A DNA stretch of 64,000 bases from Alphaproteobacteria bacterium (lineage in GTDB: Bacteria; Pseudomonadota; Alphaproteobacteria; Micavibrionales; Micavibrionaceae): the NCBI GenBank assembly GCA_016764775.1, contig JAESRE010000015.1, positions 1 to 64,000 on the forward strand, read 5' to 3'. This document shows positions 9,501 through 18,353 of the stretch, one piece after another. The translations under genes were made by a program, and so were the position numbers. Below the pieces are notes generated by a model. It saw only the letters and a list, made by a program, of their open reading frames with translations. It was not told the DNA's origin and searched no databases. Position 1 is the first letter of the stretch, and each line of letters starts with the position of its first letter.

Positions 9501-9832
9501 TGACAGCCGGTCAACAGGTCGTCGGCGGTATCAATACAGCCGGTAAAGGTCTGGGTCAGGCAATTGCCGCAGGCCGCGCAGGCAGCGGTGGTTCTGACAG
9601 ACACCTGAAAGAAAACATAGAATATCTCGGTCTGGAAAACGGTATCCCGATTTACGCCTTTAATTATATTGGCGAGCCTGAACGCTACAAAGGCGTCATG
9701 GCACAAGACATCTTGGCAATCATGCCTGAAGCCGTCTTTATGATGAACGGTTATCTGGCAGTGGATTACGACAAGATTGGAATTAAAATGGAGCGGCTTG
9801 ATACAACAGTCGCAGGGGGAAGAACAGCATGA
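6572..9832 (+). CDS. DotA/TraY-like polytopic membrane protein with C-terminal peptidase S74 domain
   Basis: This 1086-residue protein begins with a GTG (GGTGAG about ten bases upstream). Conserved with its two downstream paralogues are VKYTLLPGIIPR, VRLLPPGHPYL, GRYGIRHVIAE and NIDQ at residues 10-85. Hydrophobic segments lie near 84-112, 184-206 and 225-245. A large hydrophilic loop of about 500 residues with paired cysteines follows, then more segments near 780-960 and the block IPDNILRWMGQG. This arrangement matches DotA/TraY, inner-membrane components of type IVB secretion and IncI conjugation systems. Residues 1008-1086 are an added intramolecular chaperone domain absent from the paralogues. 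The gene overlaps the next by four bases (ATGA). DotA-like assignment is by motif and topology; no other dot/icm gene is in the window. Confidence 0.75.
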   Translation: MSGIQTKTIVKYTLLPGIIPRISALFSSGFAYVAFLMAQIYGMVRLLPPGHPYLNPKNTGRYGIRHVIAESANSIVISKRNIDQIVIFVLMLTAITLLALQLGTLVLSLLFGPAMAVSIFETTNPDNDIAFMLLDQVFGVGDGTVANNFFNSCVANTGIACQDQPASIPFPWPFHIALQNLFRFYSLAILIIGTLIFLYFVLVVVVETAATGAPFGQRFQNVWAPIRLVVAIGLLIPLQFGYNSGQYITFAAAKYGSGLATQSWLRYNNAIAGRLGAKANPLGEAENLIAAPAYPDAAPMVMAMSMVHACAFATYFADEEIKKQAATPGPPGSDPPPPEVTIPEDSGAYSSYISAADNPRGVRPYLVKSPQAWQTATSPDTFEEVTDFAPGSGTDYNTALNFYSGGDIVIRFGRKGDLDWNRDGDTADDVASDRFKDEPGRVEPTCGEIRIPISDRRQTPTSNVHATDGFLGAVAMQRFYYNLVRAHWHDFSVAENYVDFGGRMSMLNGGTYTRTEEWNPCAIGCSPANALLVEGPHECSAGLPDPDNRQCSKQQPSVRWRQDAINTMQTTINTQMDDVWVQYNTDTNEFDMDPLILDRGWGGAGIWFNRLAQVNGAFVESQLNFPSYDLMPKVMQSVSEQKKQKDNDSASCEAFNPNASPDSGQIVFPVVTDRRVALILYRVGCYWTEKGDVNEAKPDKGLDSNILKQGMNLVFGTYGLFAMTERNANIHPLAQLVTMGKGLVEATVRNIAGSTLFAVGGGLAAALGAQGGSGLGDTASGFLSSTAFIGLTAGVVLYYILPFLPFVYFYFAVASWIKTIFEAMVGVPLWALAHLRLDGDGLPGESAANGYFLIFEIFVRPVLSVAGLIAAMIIFTAQVRVLNYIWMLVTENVGGHHGDPSIGIAGKLEFKRGIIDEFFYTIVYAIICYMMATTAFKLIDKIPDNILRWMGQGVSSFGDINQDPTESLTKYAALGGLTAGQQVVGGINTAGKGLGQAIAAGRAGSGGSDRHLKENIEYLGLENGIPIYAFNYIGEPERYKGVMAQDILAIMPEAVFMMNGYLAVDYDKIGIKMERLDTTVAGGRTA
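9593..9829 (+). other. Peptidase S74 (intramolecular chaperone) domain within the first DotA-like protein
   Basis: From Ser1008 the protein reads SDRHLKENIEYLG, then IPIYAFNYIGEP, YKGVMAQDI and YLAVDYDKIGIKM. This is the peptidase S74 pattern known from phage tailspikes such as endosialidases, where the chain cuts itself just before the conserved Asp after a trimer has folded. The Ser and Lys of the catalytic dyad are five residues apart in those enzymes, as here (Ser1008, Lys1013). A predicted fragment of about 78 residues would be released. A Gly/Ala-rich linker precedes the domain. Confidence 0.85.
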
Positions 9833-12756
9833 GTGATGGCATAACGCATAAGGACGTGCTCAAATATTCCTTCCTGCCGGGTCTCAAGGGTCGCTTTAAG
9901 GACTTATTCGGCACAGGCTTCCAGTACATTCCGTATTTCATTGCACTGGTTTACGGTGCCGTACGTTTGCTACCGGCAAACCACCCATACCTGTCGCCAC
10001 AAAATATGGGCCGCTACGGCATACGTCACGTTGTAGCCGAAGCCGCAAATAATATTGTCATGTCACGGCAAAACATAGATCAGGTCATCCTGTTCTTTGC
10101 CGTTATGGTCGGACTTATACTTATTGTCATCCAGCTCGGGTTTTTGGGGATGGCTGTATTCATTCAACCGGCGGTAGCCGCCATGCCGACAAACTTCGGC
10201 GGTTTCTTTGTCACGGCAGCCCCCCAACAGGATCTTGCCTTCATTATGCTGGATATGGTTTTCGGTGTACCGGGCATGTTTGATTCATGTATTTCGACCG
10301 GTGCTGCTTGTGTGGACATGCGCGGCGACCCTATTACACGCGCTCCCGGATCTCCTGCTCCTCCGGATGCATGGGCTTATGAACCGGCGGCGTTCCCGTT
10401 ACCGGTACATGACGGTTTGCATACACTGTTCCTGACATACAACACGGCACTGACAGTTGTAGCTGTATTGATCAGTATTTACTTCATTACAACCATCATC
10501 ATGGAAACAGCCCAAAGCGGCACAGCGTTCGGTAAGCGCTTTAACAAAGTCTGGGCCCCTGTTCGTTTTGTCGTGGCCTTCGGGCTCGTATTCCCGATCA
10601 CTTACGGGTACAGCTCCTCACAATATATTGTGTTGTATGCCGCGAATTACGGGTCTTCCTTTGCTACGAACGGATGGCTGATTTTCAACGACGTCCTGAA
10701 CACATCATACGGTGCAGGGTTCAGCAACCTGCTCAATGACGGAGATACAACCGGACAAAGCCTTGTAGGCGCCCCGAACATTCCGGAAGTCGGTACATTG
10801 CTGCAATTCCTGTTCGTCGCCAAATCCTGTGCTGAAGGTTATGCCTTCGCAGGACCTGAGAAAGCCCCGCTGCCGCAATTGCCTGTACAAATGTACTTGG
10901 TACGGGATTCCATGGCCGCACCTCCCAACCTTGAAGTGGCAAACTTCGGCGCCGTTGATTACAACCAGTTGATCAACTTCGCAGACGGTGAAGGTAAGGT
11001 CGTTATTCGTTTCGGTAAGCGTGATCCTGACAGCGTTCAGGGTGATGGCGGTGCCGCGGTGAATGTTGAAAGATTTCCAACAGAAAAAGGGTTCGTTGAG
11101 CCGACTTGCGGCGAGCTGACCATGGATTTAACCGATCCGCGCCCCGCAGGCGATGCCGAAGACGGCTTGCGTATCATGCAGGAATATTACTGGTTCATTA
11201 TTCGTGAAGTCTGGTTTGATGTCATGGACGGCGTAGCCGCTGCTGCTTTGCCGACAAATGCGCCATATCCGCAGAACTTTGTGTGTGTCTACACAGACTT
11301 TGCCGCCTCCCCGTCTACAGGAACGGGAGACGAAGAAACAGTGGCGTTGACAGGTGCGACAGCCTGTAACCCGCCTGATTTGCCGGAATCCGAATACAGA
11401 AGCCAGTTGCAGGACTTCTATTCTGCTGATATCCGTGAAGTTCTAACAGGTACAGTATCTACGCCACCGGGCTCCACAGGTATTGTCGGTATTGTCGGTG
11501 GTACACCCGCCGTTGATGCGATGGCCGCATCCGGCCGTTGGGCAATCGACGCCGACTTACGCCAAAAAGGCTGGGCAGGCGCGGCCATCTGGTACAACCG
11601 CATTGCGGAAATGAACGGTGGTTTGACCAATGCTGTTCTCAGCATTCCGCAACCGACAAAATATCCGAAACTGATGGAAAAGGTATATGCCGAAAAACGT
11701 CAGGGTGAGCAAAACGTAAACTTTGCCCGTCGTTTCGATCCGTCCTCGAACACAGGAACAGCGACGGAAGGCTTGTCTGAAAAAGAAAAGAAACTGGCAA
11801 ACGCCTTATGGATGGCCTTTAACTTCTGGCAAGAAGGTGGAGGTGTTGCATCAACACATACAGCCGAAACAGGTAACGCAGCCGTCGATATTCTGAACAC
11901 ATTATTCGGTACGGAAGGTTTGTTCAGTATCCGCCGAAACGCAGATACACACCCGCTGGCGCAGCTGACAGGTGTAGGACGTTCTTTGGTTGAAGCTTCT
12001 ATCCGTAACCTCGTGGCCGGTGTAACAGTCGGCGCCGGTGGTGCGATCCCCGCGATCTTTGACAAAACAATCGGTAGCGCAAAACAAGTCGTATCAAGCG
12101 TGTTGTTCACGGCCGCTATGGTCGGTCTGACAGCCGGATTTATCTTATTCTACGTTGTACCGTTCATGCCGTTTATCTACTTCTTCTTCGCCGTCGGCGG
12201 GTGGATTAAGGGTATTTTCGAAGCCATGGTCGGTGTGCCGCTCTGGGCGCTTGCTCACCTGCGCATTGATGGTAACGGCCTACCCGGACAAGCCGCCGTA
12301 GCTGGATACTTCCTCGTCTTCGAGGTCTTCCTGCGGCCGATTTTGATTATTTTCGGTATGTTGGCCAGTATTTCGATTTTCTCCGCATTGGTAAGCGTAC
12401 TGCACCAGGTTTTCGATCTTGTGGTCGCCAACACAGGCGGTTTCGACTCAACTCTGGAAATTGCAGGCCCAGCAGGCACACTGCCGAAAGTGAATGCTTG
12501 GCGCTCTGCGGTAGATGAATTCTTCTTCACTGTGATCTACACGATCATCGTATATCTGATGGGACTGTCTTCATTCAAACTTGTAGACCTGATCCCGAAC
12601 AACATCCTGCGTTGGATGGGACAATCCGTCGCAACCTTCGGCGATCAGCGCGAAGACTCAGGCCAGAGCTTGGTCAGCACCTCTACTGTTGGTGCTCAGC
12701 AGACTCTTGGTTCTCTGGATAGAGGTCTGAAATCTATCGCCGGAGCAGGAAACTAA
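9829..12756 (+). CDS. DotA/TraY-like polytopic membrane protein, second paralogue
   Basis: A 975-residue protein starting in the ATGA overlap with the previous gene, so translation is probably coupled. It repeats the family blocks: LKYSFLPGLKGR, VRLLPANHPYL, MGRYGIRHVVAEAANNI and NIDQ near the N-terminus, FMPFIYFFFAVGGWIKGIFE and VGVPLWALAHLRIDGNGLPG near the C-terminus, and LIPNNILRWMGQSVATFGD close to the end. A cysteine pair (CISTGAAC) sits after the first membrane segment at the same place as in its neighbours, and another Cys in VEPTCGEL, which supports a periplasmic loop with disulfides. It ends about 35 residues after the IPNNILRWMG block and lacks the S74 domain. Probable inner-membrane secretion or conjugation component. 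Confidence 0.75.
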   Translation: MSDGITHKDVLKYSFLPGLKGRFKDLFGTGFQYIPYFIALVYGAVRLLPANHPYLSPQNMGRYGIRHVVAEAANNIVMSRQNIDQVILFFAVMVGLILIVIQLGFLGMAVFIQPAVAAMPTNFGGFFVTAAPQQDLAFIMLDMVFGVPGMFDSCISTGAACVDMRGDPITRAPGSPAPPDAWAYEPAAFPLPVHDGLHTLFLTYNTALTVVAVLISIYFITTIIMETAQSGTAFGKRFNKVWAPVRFVVAFGLVFPITYGYSSSQYIVLYAANYGSSFATNGWLIFNDVLNTSYGAGFSNLLNDGDTTGQSLVGAPNIPEVGTLLQFLFVAKSCAEGYAFAGPEKAPLPQLPVQMYLVRDSMAAPPNLEVANFGAVDYNQLINFADGEGKVVIRFGKRDPDSVQGDGGAAVNVERFPTEKGFVEPTCGELTMDLTDPRPAGDAEDGLRIMQEYYWFIIREVWFDVMDGVAAAALPTNAPYPQNFVCVYTDFAASPSTGTGDEETVALTGATACNPPDLPESEYRSQLQDFYSADIREVLTGTVSTPPGSTGIVGIVGGTPAVDAMAASGRWAIDADLRQKGWAGAAIWYNRIAEMNGGLTNAVLSIPQPTKYPKLMEKVYAEKRQGEQNVNFARRFDPSSNTGTATEGLSEKEKKLANALWMAFNFWQEGGGVASTHTAETGNAAVDILNTLFGTEGLFSIRRNADTHPLAQLTGVGRSLVEASIRNLVAGVTVGAGGAIPAIFDKTIGSAKQVVSSVLFTAAMVGLTAGFILFYVVPFMPFIYFFFAVGGWIKGIFEAMVGVPLWALAHLRIDGNGLPGQAAVAGYFLVFEVFLRPILIIFGMLASISIFSALVSVLHQVFDLVVANTGGFDSTLEIAGPAGTLPKVNAWRSAVDEFFFTVIYTIIVYLMGLSSFKLVDLIPNNILRWMGQSVATFGDQREDSGQSLVSTSTVGAQQTLGSLDRGLKSIAGAGN

Positions 12757-12784
12757 ATGAAGTTAGCTGGGATATGAATACTCA

Positions 12785-15613
12785 ATGGCAACACGTAATG
12801 AAATTCTGAAATATACAATGCTTCCGGGCTTTATTCCCCGGATTGCTGCGCTATTCAGAAACGCCTTTGCTCATACCGCTTACATCATTGCCATTATCTT
12901 TCATAATGTGCGGCTGCTGCCTTACAACCACCCGTATTTGTTAGAAGAGAATTTCGGTCGTTACGGCATACGCCATGTCATAGCGCAGGCTTCGTCTAAT
13001 CTGGTCTATTCACGAAGGAACATCGACCAGATTATCATTTTCTATACGATCCTGATCGGTATGGCCTTGCTGGTCTTACAGTTCGTTTTATTGATTTCGG
13101 CCATATCGGCCACCCAGCCGGCCTTTGCTATAGGGGTCTTTACTGACTTCAGGGATATGTTCCGTAACCCAAGCGCGACCGCAGGGTCTTTGGGACCGGA
13201 TCAGGATATAGCCTTTATCGTTCTGGACCATGTCTTCGGCCTTGGTGACGGAACAGCGGCTAATAACTGGTACAACTCGTGTGTTTCCAATCTGGCCGTG
13301 CAATGTACGGATATGAACGGCGTCGCCATGCCATCACCATCGGCATACCCGTTCCCGTTTCATGACGGTCTGCATCAGCTTTTAAGATTTTACTCTCTGG
13401 GCCTTTTATATGTCGGCGCGATGGTGATCATCTATCTTGTCACCGCCGTCGTCGCAGAAACCGCGCAAACAGGTGTTCCGTTCGGACAAAGATTCAACAA
13501 GGCATGGACCCCTGTGCGTCTCATTCTGTTCTTTGCCCTATTAATGCCCATTAACGTAGGCGGCTCGAACACAATCGGCGCAGGCGGCATGAATGAAGGC
13601 TTGAACGGCGCACAATTGATAACATTTCTGGTCGTGAAGTGGGGGTCTAACCTCGCTACGAATGCATGGTCCTACTTCAATACAGGTGGTGGCGCAGGCG
13701 GCAGCCCGTATGTCGCATTCCTCGACGACCAGTATGAGCTCGTCGGCGCGCCGCAAATCCCCGAAGTGACCTCGCTTCTAAAAGATGTGTTTGTTGCCAA
13801 AACATGCGAAGCGCTTTACGCCAAAAAATACAGAATAGACGTACATCCTTATGTCGTGCGCTCTACACCGCCTCAGGTTATGGGCTTCGCACCACCGGGT
13901 GCCGGTGATCTGACGCCGAATGATTCAGATTTCCTTACAACCAATTACGCAACCGCAAAGGACTTCGTCTACCAAGGGAATATCGAAATCGTATTCGGTG
14001 AGCTGGGTATGGCAGATCCCGAGGACGCAACAAAACTGGTCAGTGAATACGAAACATATAAAGGTAACGTCAAACCGCTTTGCGGCAGTGTAACACTACA
14101 AATGCAGGGCACAGCCGAGCGGGGCTCTGACCAGATTTTCGAGGGGTATTACGATACGTTACAGGATATCTGGCAGGACCCTGATTTCCAGAGCCATGCA
14201 GAATGTCTTGCAGACCAAAACCTTCCGCAAAATCAAAACCCGAACTGTACACCAGTATTAGATGACGGCACGTGGGCACAAGGCGAGAAGAACGCATACA
14301 AAGCTGTTATTGAAGGCATTGTCCAAGCCGCTATCACGGACCAGCGCGACAACGGTACATTCATATCTCCACCGGGCATTCTGGATCGCGGCTGGGCCGG
14401 TGCCTCGATTTGGTATAACCGCGTCGCCGAAATGAACGGGGCGGTCACAACAGCCACGCTGAATATTCCGAAAATGACGAAAATTCCGATGCTGATGGAT
14501 AACGCTTTGCGCGCCAACCTTGCTCAAAACAAAGACATCAGCACAGGCGACCTGTTCGACCAGAACATGGCAAACCGTCTCGGCTTGAACGTACTTTTCG
14601 ATATTGAAGACGAAGACCAGCGCCGTATGCTCGCCACAATGGATCAGGCAAACCAGTACTGGGTTCGCGGCGGTAATGCAGTGGATTCAACATTCAGACG
14701 CCCGACAAACAATGTATTGGTCGAAGCCGCAAACGCCATCCTCGGTACGGAAGGCATTTTCGAAATGCGCCGGAACACGGACGTACATCCGCTGGCACAA
14801 TTATCATCCATCGGACGAAGCATGATGGAAAACACGCTGCGGAATACCGCTTACGCGGCCGCGGCCAAGGCCACAGAAATTGGCACAGCCCAACTCGATC
14901 TTGGGTTTGAGAAAAACACAGCCAAAGCCGCAGGTGACTTCTTCATTGCGATGATCGCGGCGAGTCTCGCCATCTCGATCATTTTGTATTACATCCTGCC
15001 GTTCCTGCCGTTTATTTACTTTATGTTCGCATTGAGCGGCTGGGTGAAAAGTATCTTCGAAGCCATTGTAGCAATGCCTCTGTGGGCATTGGCACACCTT
15101 CGTATCGATGGCGAAGGCGTACCCGGTCCAGGAGCAAGTAACGGTTACTTCCTGTTGCTTGAAATCTTCCTGAGGCCAACTCTAATTCTTGTCGGCTTCA
15201 TCGCCAGTATCAGCATATTCTCGGCGCTCGTGAATGTCCTTAACCAGATATTCGACCTCGTCGTGTCGAACGTCGGCGGCTATGACAATGAGCTGGAGCA
15301 ATTAATTCAGGACGGCGCCGCCGCACCGAAATTCATTTCCAAGCTCAGCGTTGCGCGCGGGCCGATTGATGAATTCTTCTTCACCGCGATCTACGCCATC
15401 ATTTGCTACCTGATCGGCTTGGCTTGTTTCAAACTCGTGGACCTGATCCCGAACAATATCCTGCGTTGGATGGGCGTATCCGTGTCTACATTCCAGGAAA
15501 ATGCAGGCGATCCGGCCGGCCAGCTGACCAGCAACGTCTACCGCGGAACCAACCTGACCGTGAACCAGGTCAGAGGGTCCGTACAGGGCGACCTGCCGAA
15601 CATCCTCGGATAA
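12785..15613 (+). CDS. DotA/TraY-like polytopic membrane protein, third paralogue
   Basis: A 942-residue protein 28 bases after the second paralogue. It shares LKYTMLPGFIPR, VRLLPYNHPYL, FGRYGIRHVIAQASSN and RRNIDQ, the cysteine pair CVSNLAVQC, the VKPLCGSV block in the large loop, ILPFLPFIYFMFALSGWVKS, MPLWALAHLRIDGEGVPG and LIPNNILRWMGVSVSTF. The middle loop diverges most among the three, as expected for an exposed region. Conservation of both ends suggests the three proteins occupy equivalent positions, perhaps in one hetero-oligomer. It ends 19 bases before the convergent mlaC gene. Confidence 0.75.
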   Translation: MATRNEILKYTMLPGFIPRIAALFRNAFAHTAYIIAIIFHNVRLLPYNHPYLLEENFGRYGIRHVIAQASSNLVYSRRNIDQIIIFYTILIGMALLVLQFVLLISAISATQPAFAIGVFTDFRDMFRNPSATAGSLGPDQDIAFIVLDHVFGLGDGTAANNWYNSCVSNLAVQCTDMNGVAMPSPSAYPFPFHDGLHQLLRFYSLGLLYVGAMVIIYLVTAVVAETAQTGVPFGQRFNKAWTPVRLILFFALLMPINVGGSNTIGAGGMNEGLNGAQLITFLVVKWGSNLATNAWSYFNTGGGAGGSPYVAFLDDQYELVGAPQIPEVTSLLKDVFVAKTCEALYAKKYRIDVHPYVVRSTPPQVMGFAPPGAGDLTPNDSDFLTTNYATAKDFVYQGNIEIVFGELGMADPEDATKLVSEYETYKGNVKPLCGSVTLQMQGTAERGSDQIFEGYYDTLQDIWQDPDFQSHAECLADQNLPQNQNPNCTPVLDDGTWAQGEKNAYKAVIEGIVQAAITDQRDNGTFISPPGILDRGWAGASIWYNRVAEMNGAVTTATLNIPKMTKIPMLMDNALRANLAQNKDISTGDLFDQNMANRLGLNVLFDIEDEDQRRMLATMDQANQYWVRGGNAVDSTFRRPTNNVLVEAANAILGTEGIFEMRRNTDVHPLAQLSSIGRSMMENTLRNTAYAAAAKATEIGTAQLDLGFEKNTAKAAGDFFIAMIAASLAISIILYYILPFLPFIYFMFALSGWVKSIFEAIVAMPLWALAHLRIDGEGVPGPGASNGYFLLLEIFLRPTLILVGFIASISIFSALVNVLNQIFDLVVSNVGGYDNELEQLIQDGAAAPKFISKLSVARGPIDEFFFTAIYAIICYLIGLACFKLVDLIPNNILRWMGVSVSTFQENAGDPAGQLTSNVYRGTNLTVNQVRGSVQGDLPNILG

Positions 15614-15632
15614 AATAAAAGAGAATTGTTTT

Positions 15633-16271
15633 TTAAGATCTCAAATGTTGAAGCAAGGCTTCGACATTACCGCCGCCGCGTTGGATAACGGACGCAAAGT
15701 CAGAGCGCTGTGTCAAAGACATGCTGACACCTTCAACGATCACATCGACAACTTTAAAGCCGCCGTTCTTCTCACGAACACGCCAGTCCAGACGCACGTC
15801 GGGACCGCCTTTTTGCTTCATGACTGAAGACACGAGAACATCTTTCTTACCTTCAGGGCGGGAGCCTGTAATTTTGATGTCCTGACCGTTGTAATCTTCA
15901 AAACGCTGCGAATACACATCAATAACCATTGTGTTGAACAATTTCAGATATTCGTCACGTTGCTCTTTATTTGCACTTTTCCAGTAACGGCCAAGGGCAA
16001 AACGACCAATCGTGTTCAGATCGAAATCACGGTTCAGAATGGTTTTGAATTCCTGTTTTTGCTGCTCCACAGACAGGCTGCTATCGCTCAGGAACGCGAC
16101 ACCCTTATCCGTCAAATTCTGGATGAAGGCTTCCGCTCCACTGGCCTGCTTTTCTTCAGCATGGGCTGTAGATGTCAGTGAAAAAGTGTTTGTACCCAGA
16201 GCCATAACGCCGACACACACTGCCGCACCGCTCAAAAGCACAAGACCTAAACGCAAATTACGATTTCTCAT
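15633..16271 (-). CDS. mlaC: Periplasmic phospholipid-binding protein MlaC
   Basis: A 212-residue protein with a signal peptide (residues 1-38, hydrophobic LGLVLLSGAAVCVGVMAL and a cleavage site after STAHA). The mature part shows MlaC/Ttg2D features: FIQNLTDKGVAFLSD, FKTILNRDFDLNTIGRFALG, RYWKSANKEQRDEYLKLF, DVLVSSVMKQKGGPDVRLDW and FKVVDVIVEGVSM. MlaC carries phospholipid through the periplasm between the outer-membrane MlaA complex and the inner-membrane MlaFEDB transporter. It lies 17 bases downstream of mlaA on the same strand, a common two-gene unit in Alphaproteobacteria. The mlaFED genes are not in the window. Confidence 0.94.
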   Translation of the reverse strand: MRNRNLRLGLVLLSGAAVCVGVMALGTNTFSLTSTAHAEEKQASGAEAFIQNLTDKGVAFLSDSSLSVEQQKQEFKTILNRDFDLNTIGRFALGRYWKSANKEQRDEYLKLFNTMVIDVYSQRFEDYNGQDIKITGSRPEGKKDVLVSSVMKQKGGPDVRLDWRVREKNGGFKVVDVIVEGVSMSLTQRSDFASVIQRGGGNVEALLQHLRS

Positions 16272-16288
16272 GGATATTTCCTTTAAAC

Positions 16289-17062
16289 TTATTCGTCGTC
16301 GTAATCAGGAATATCAGGAGCTGCAAACTCACCTGAGTCCTGATCTTGGACCAGCGCTTCACGCTGTTGATAATATGCACTACGTGTAGCCGCATAGTAA
16401 TCAATAGAACTATTTTCCAAATCTTCCAGTACATCAACCAAAGATGCCCGCAGATTCAGATACTGCAAACCAACTTTGCCGTAATAAATTCCCTCTTCAT
16501 CGATATTAAATAGATACCAGCGTAGAGGATCGAGGTATGAATCGACGAAAAACCCGACGTAATCACGTGTTGAAGACGGGCCGATAATCGGCACAACCAG
16601 ATAAGGACCGTGTGGAACACCCCAAACAGCTAGTGTCTGGCCGAAATCTTCAAATTCGTATGGAATACCTTCATAGGCGGCCACATCAAACAGACCTGCG
16701 CCACCGACCATTGTGTTAACAACGGCACGTACAGCAACATCATGCGCGCCTTGCGCATCTCCCTGCAACACTTGGTTAGCAAGATCTACAGGACTTCTGA
16801 GGTTGCGCAACACATTCGTTACACCCGTACGTACAGGACTTGGCAAAACAGTATTATACCCTTTAGCGATCGGGTGAATAACAGCGTCATCAACCACGTT
16901 GTTGAATTTGAACATCGCACGATTGTAATCCTCATACGGATCGTACATTTCCACATCGCCCACAGCGATGGTTTGTGTCTCGTTCGTAGCGCAACCGCTA
17001 ACCGCCAATATACCTACGGCCATGAAGGCCAGAATTTTTATTTTATATAATGATGTTTTCAT
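16289..17062 (-). CDS. mlaA: Outer-membrane lipoprotein MlaA (VacJ)
   Basis: A 257-residue lipoprotein: a basic N-terminus, a hydrophobic stretch and the lipobox LAVSGC at about residue 24. MlaA hallmarks follow: YDPYEDYNRAMFKFN, PSPVRTGVTNVLRNLRSPV, FDVAAYEGIPYEFEDFGQTL, WGVPHGPYLVVPIIGPSSTRD and SYLDPLRWY. MlaA removes misplaced phospholipids from the outer leaflet of the outer membrane and passes them to MlaC, encoded just downstream. The acidic tail (DIPDYDDE) is a local variation. AAGGGA lies upstream of the ATG. The 154 bases behind the gene, up to the end of lptG, probably hold its promoter. Confidence 0.95.
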   Translation of the reverse strand: MKTSLYKIKILAFMAVGILAVSGCATNETQTIAVGDVEMYDPYEDYNRAMFKFNNVVDDAVIHPIAKGYNTVLPSPVRTGVTNVLRNLRSPVDLANQVLQGDAQGAHDVAVRAVVNTMVGGAGLFDVAAYEGIPYEFEDFGQTLAVWGVPHGPYLVVPIIGPSSTRDYVGFFVDSYLDPLRWYLFNIDEEGIYYGKVGLQYLNLRASLVDVLEDLENSSIDYYAATRSAYYQQREALVQDQDSGEFAAPDIPDYDDE

Positions 17063-17216
17063 CAGACCAAGTCCCTTGTAACCCCTATTAAGTGATTGAT
17101 TGCGATGATTAAGTCAAGAGCAGAAAGTGAAAAAGAAACCTCACCCCTCATTGAGTATCGCCCACGGTTATTAAAGATTCGTTTAAATGTGTGGAAAAGT
17201 GTTAATGAGCCTCATA

Positions 17217-18353
17217 TTACCCGTCCTCAAGCGACAAAAGCGCCGTAATTCCAAGCAAAAAGCAAATCATCGCCGGTGACCATGCGGCCAAAGGCGGCGG
17301 CAGTTGCTGCGATGCACCCAGTGCTTGCAAATAGCTCGAGACAAAAAAGGTGAAAAATCCTATCCCCACACCAAGCGCAATAAGCCCCATAACACCGCCG
17401 AAACGCGGGGGCCTGATCGACACTGTCGCCGCCAGCAAGACCATCGCCACGAACAATAATGGCTGTGATAAAAGGGTGTGGAAATGTACGCGCAAACGGT
17501 CCGCACCGAATCCCGTTTGTTCAAGTGTTTGTATATGACCGGGCAAGCTCCAGAAAGAAACACTCTCGGGTGAGGAAAAACTATCCTCGATATCCATCAC
17601 GGTCAGCGTGGTCGGCAATACAACCTCACGTTTGGTTAAAGGTGGAATGCCGGGCCGGTGCAACCGTGCCTGCTTGAACAACCAGCGGCCTTCCTTCAAC
17701 AACGCGCTAGGCGCATCCAGACGCGTGAGAAGCTGGTCATTCTGTCCGAAATAAAACACGGTCACGTCACTCAAGGTCCAGTCAGGAGAGCGCACCTTCT
17801 TCGCATGCACAATGACATAGCCTTTCTGAACCTCGTCACCCTGCTCTAAAATCGCACCGTCCGTGCTCTGGCGAAGCCATAAACCTTCCTGAAACAACGC
17901 CACCGAACTTTGCTGGCGGTTCAGATACTGATCCTCAAGCTGTTGGTACTTACCGATCAGCAAAGCACCGACAGGATTGATCACCGTTAGCTGCAACCCA
18001 CCGACCAATGTCACAATCACAATAAGCGGCAACAGGAATTGCCACACCGAAAACCCGGCAGAACGCAAAACCACGAGTTCGGATCGGCGGTTCAATTGCC
18101 AGAATGTAAACATCGCGGAAAACAAAACGGCGAAAGGAAACAGAATCTGTCCGACCTCGGGCAGCTTCAATAAGCCCATCTGCAAAACCAATGACATTGG
18201 AACATCATCCGTCTTGTTAGCGCGGCGGATCAACTCGACAGTATCGAACAGGTAAATCACGCCCAAAAGCGCGGCGAGAAGAAACAGCAGGTTTAACACG
18301 TACACCCGTGCTAGATAATTCCCCAAAGTAAAACCGGGCATAAAGGATTTCAT
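17217..18353 (-). CDS. lptG: LPS export permease LptG
   Basis: A 378-residue YjgP/YjgQ-family permease. The first helices end in YLFDTVELIRRANK; helices 2-3 hold LLKLPEVGQILFPFAVLFSAMFTFWQLNRRSELVVLRSAG (given in part). A beta-jellyroll periplasmic domain spans about residues 130-270, and the closing helices contain the basic loop SIRPPRFGGVMGLIALGVGIG. LptG pairs with LptF and the LptB ATPase to pull LPS from the inner membrane. It starts inside the stop of lptF (ATGA overlap). lptB, lptC and lptA are encoded about 14 kb away. Confidence 0.94.
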   Translation of the reverse strand: MKSFMPGFTLGNYLARVYVLNLLFLLAALLGVIYLFDTVELIRRANKTDDVPMSLVLQMGLLKLPEVGQILFPFAVLFSAMFTFWQLNRRSELVVLRSAGFSVWQFLLPLIVIVTLVGGLQLTVINPVGALLIGKYQQLEDQYLNRQQSSVALFQEGLWLRQSTDGAILEQGDEVQKGYVIVHAKKVRSPDWTLSDVTVFYFGQNDQLLTRLDAPSALLKEGRWLFKQARLHRPGIPPLTKREVVLPTTLTVMDIEDSFSSPESVSFWSLPGHIQTLEQTGFGADRLRVHFHTLLSQPLLFVAMVLLAATVSIRPPRFGGVMGLIALGVGIGFFTFFVSSYLQALGASQQLPPPLAAWSPAMICFLLGITALLSLEDG

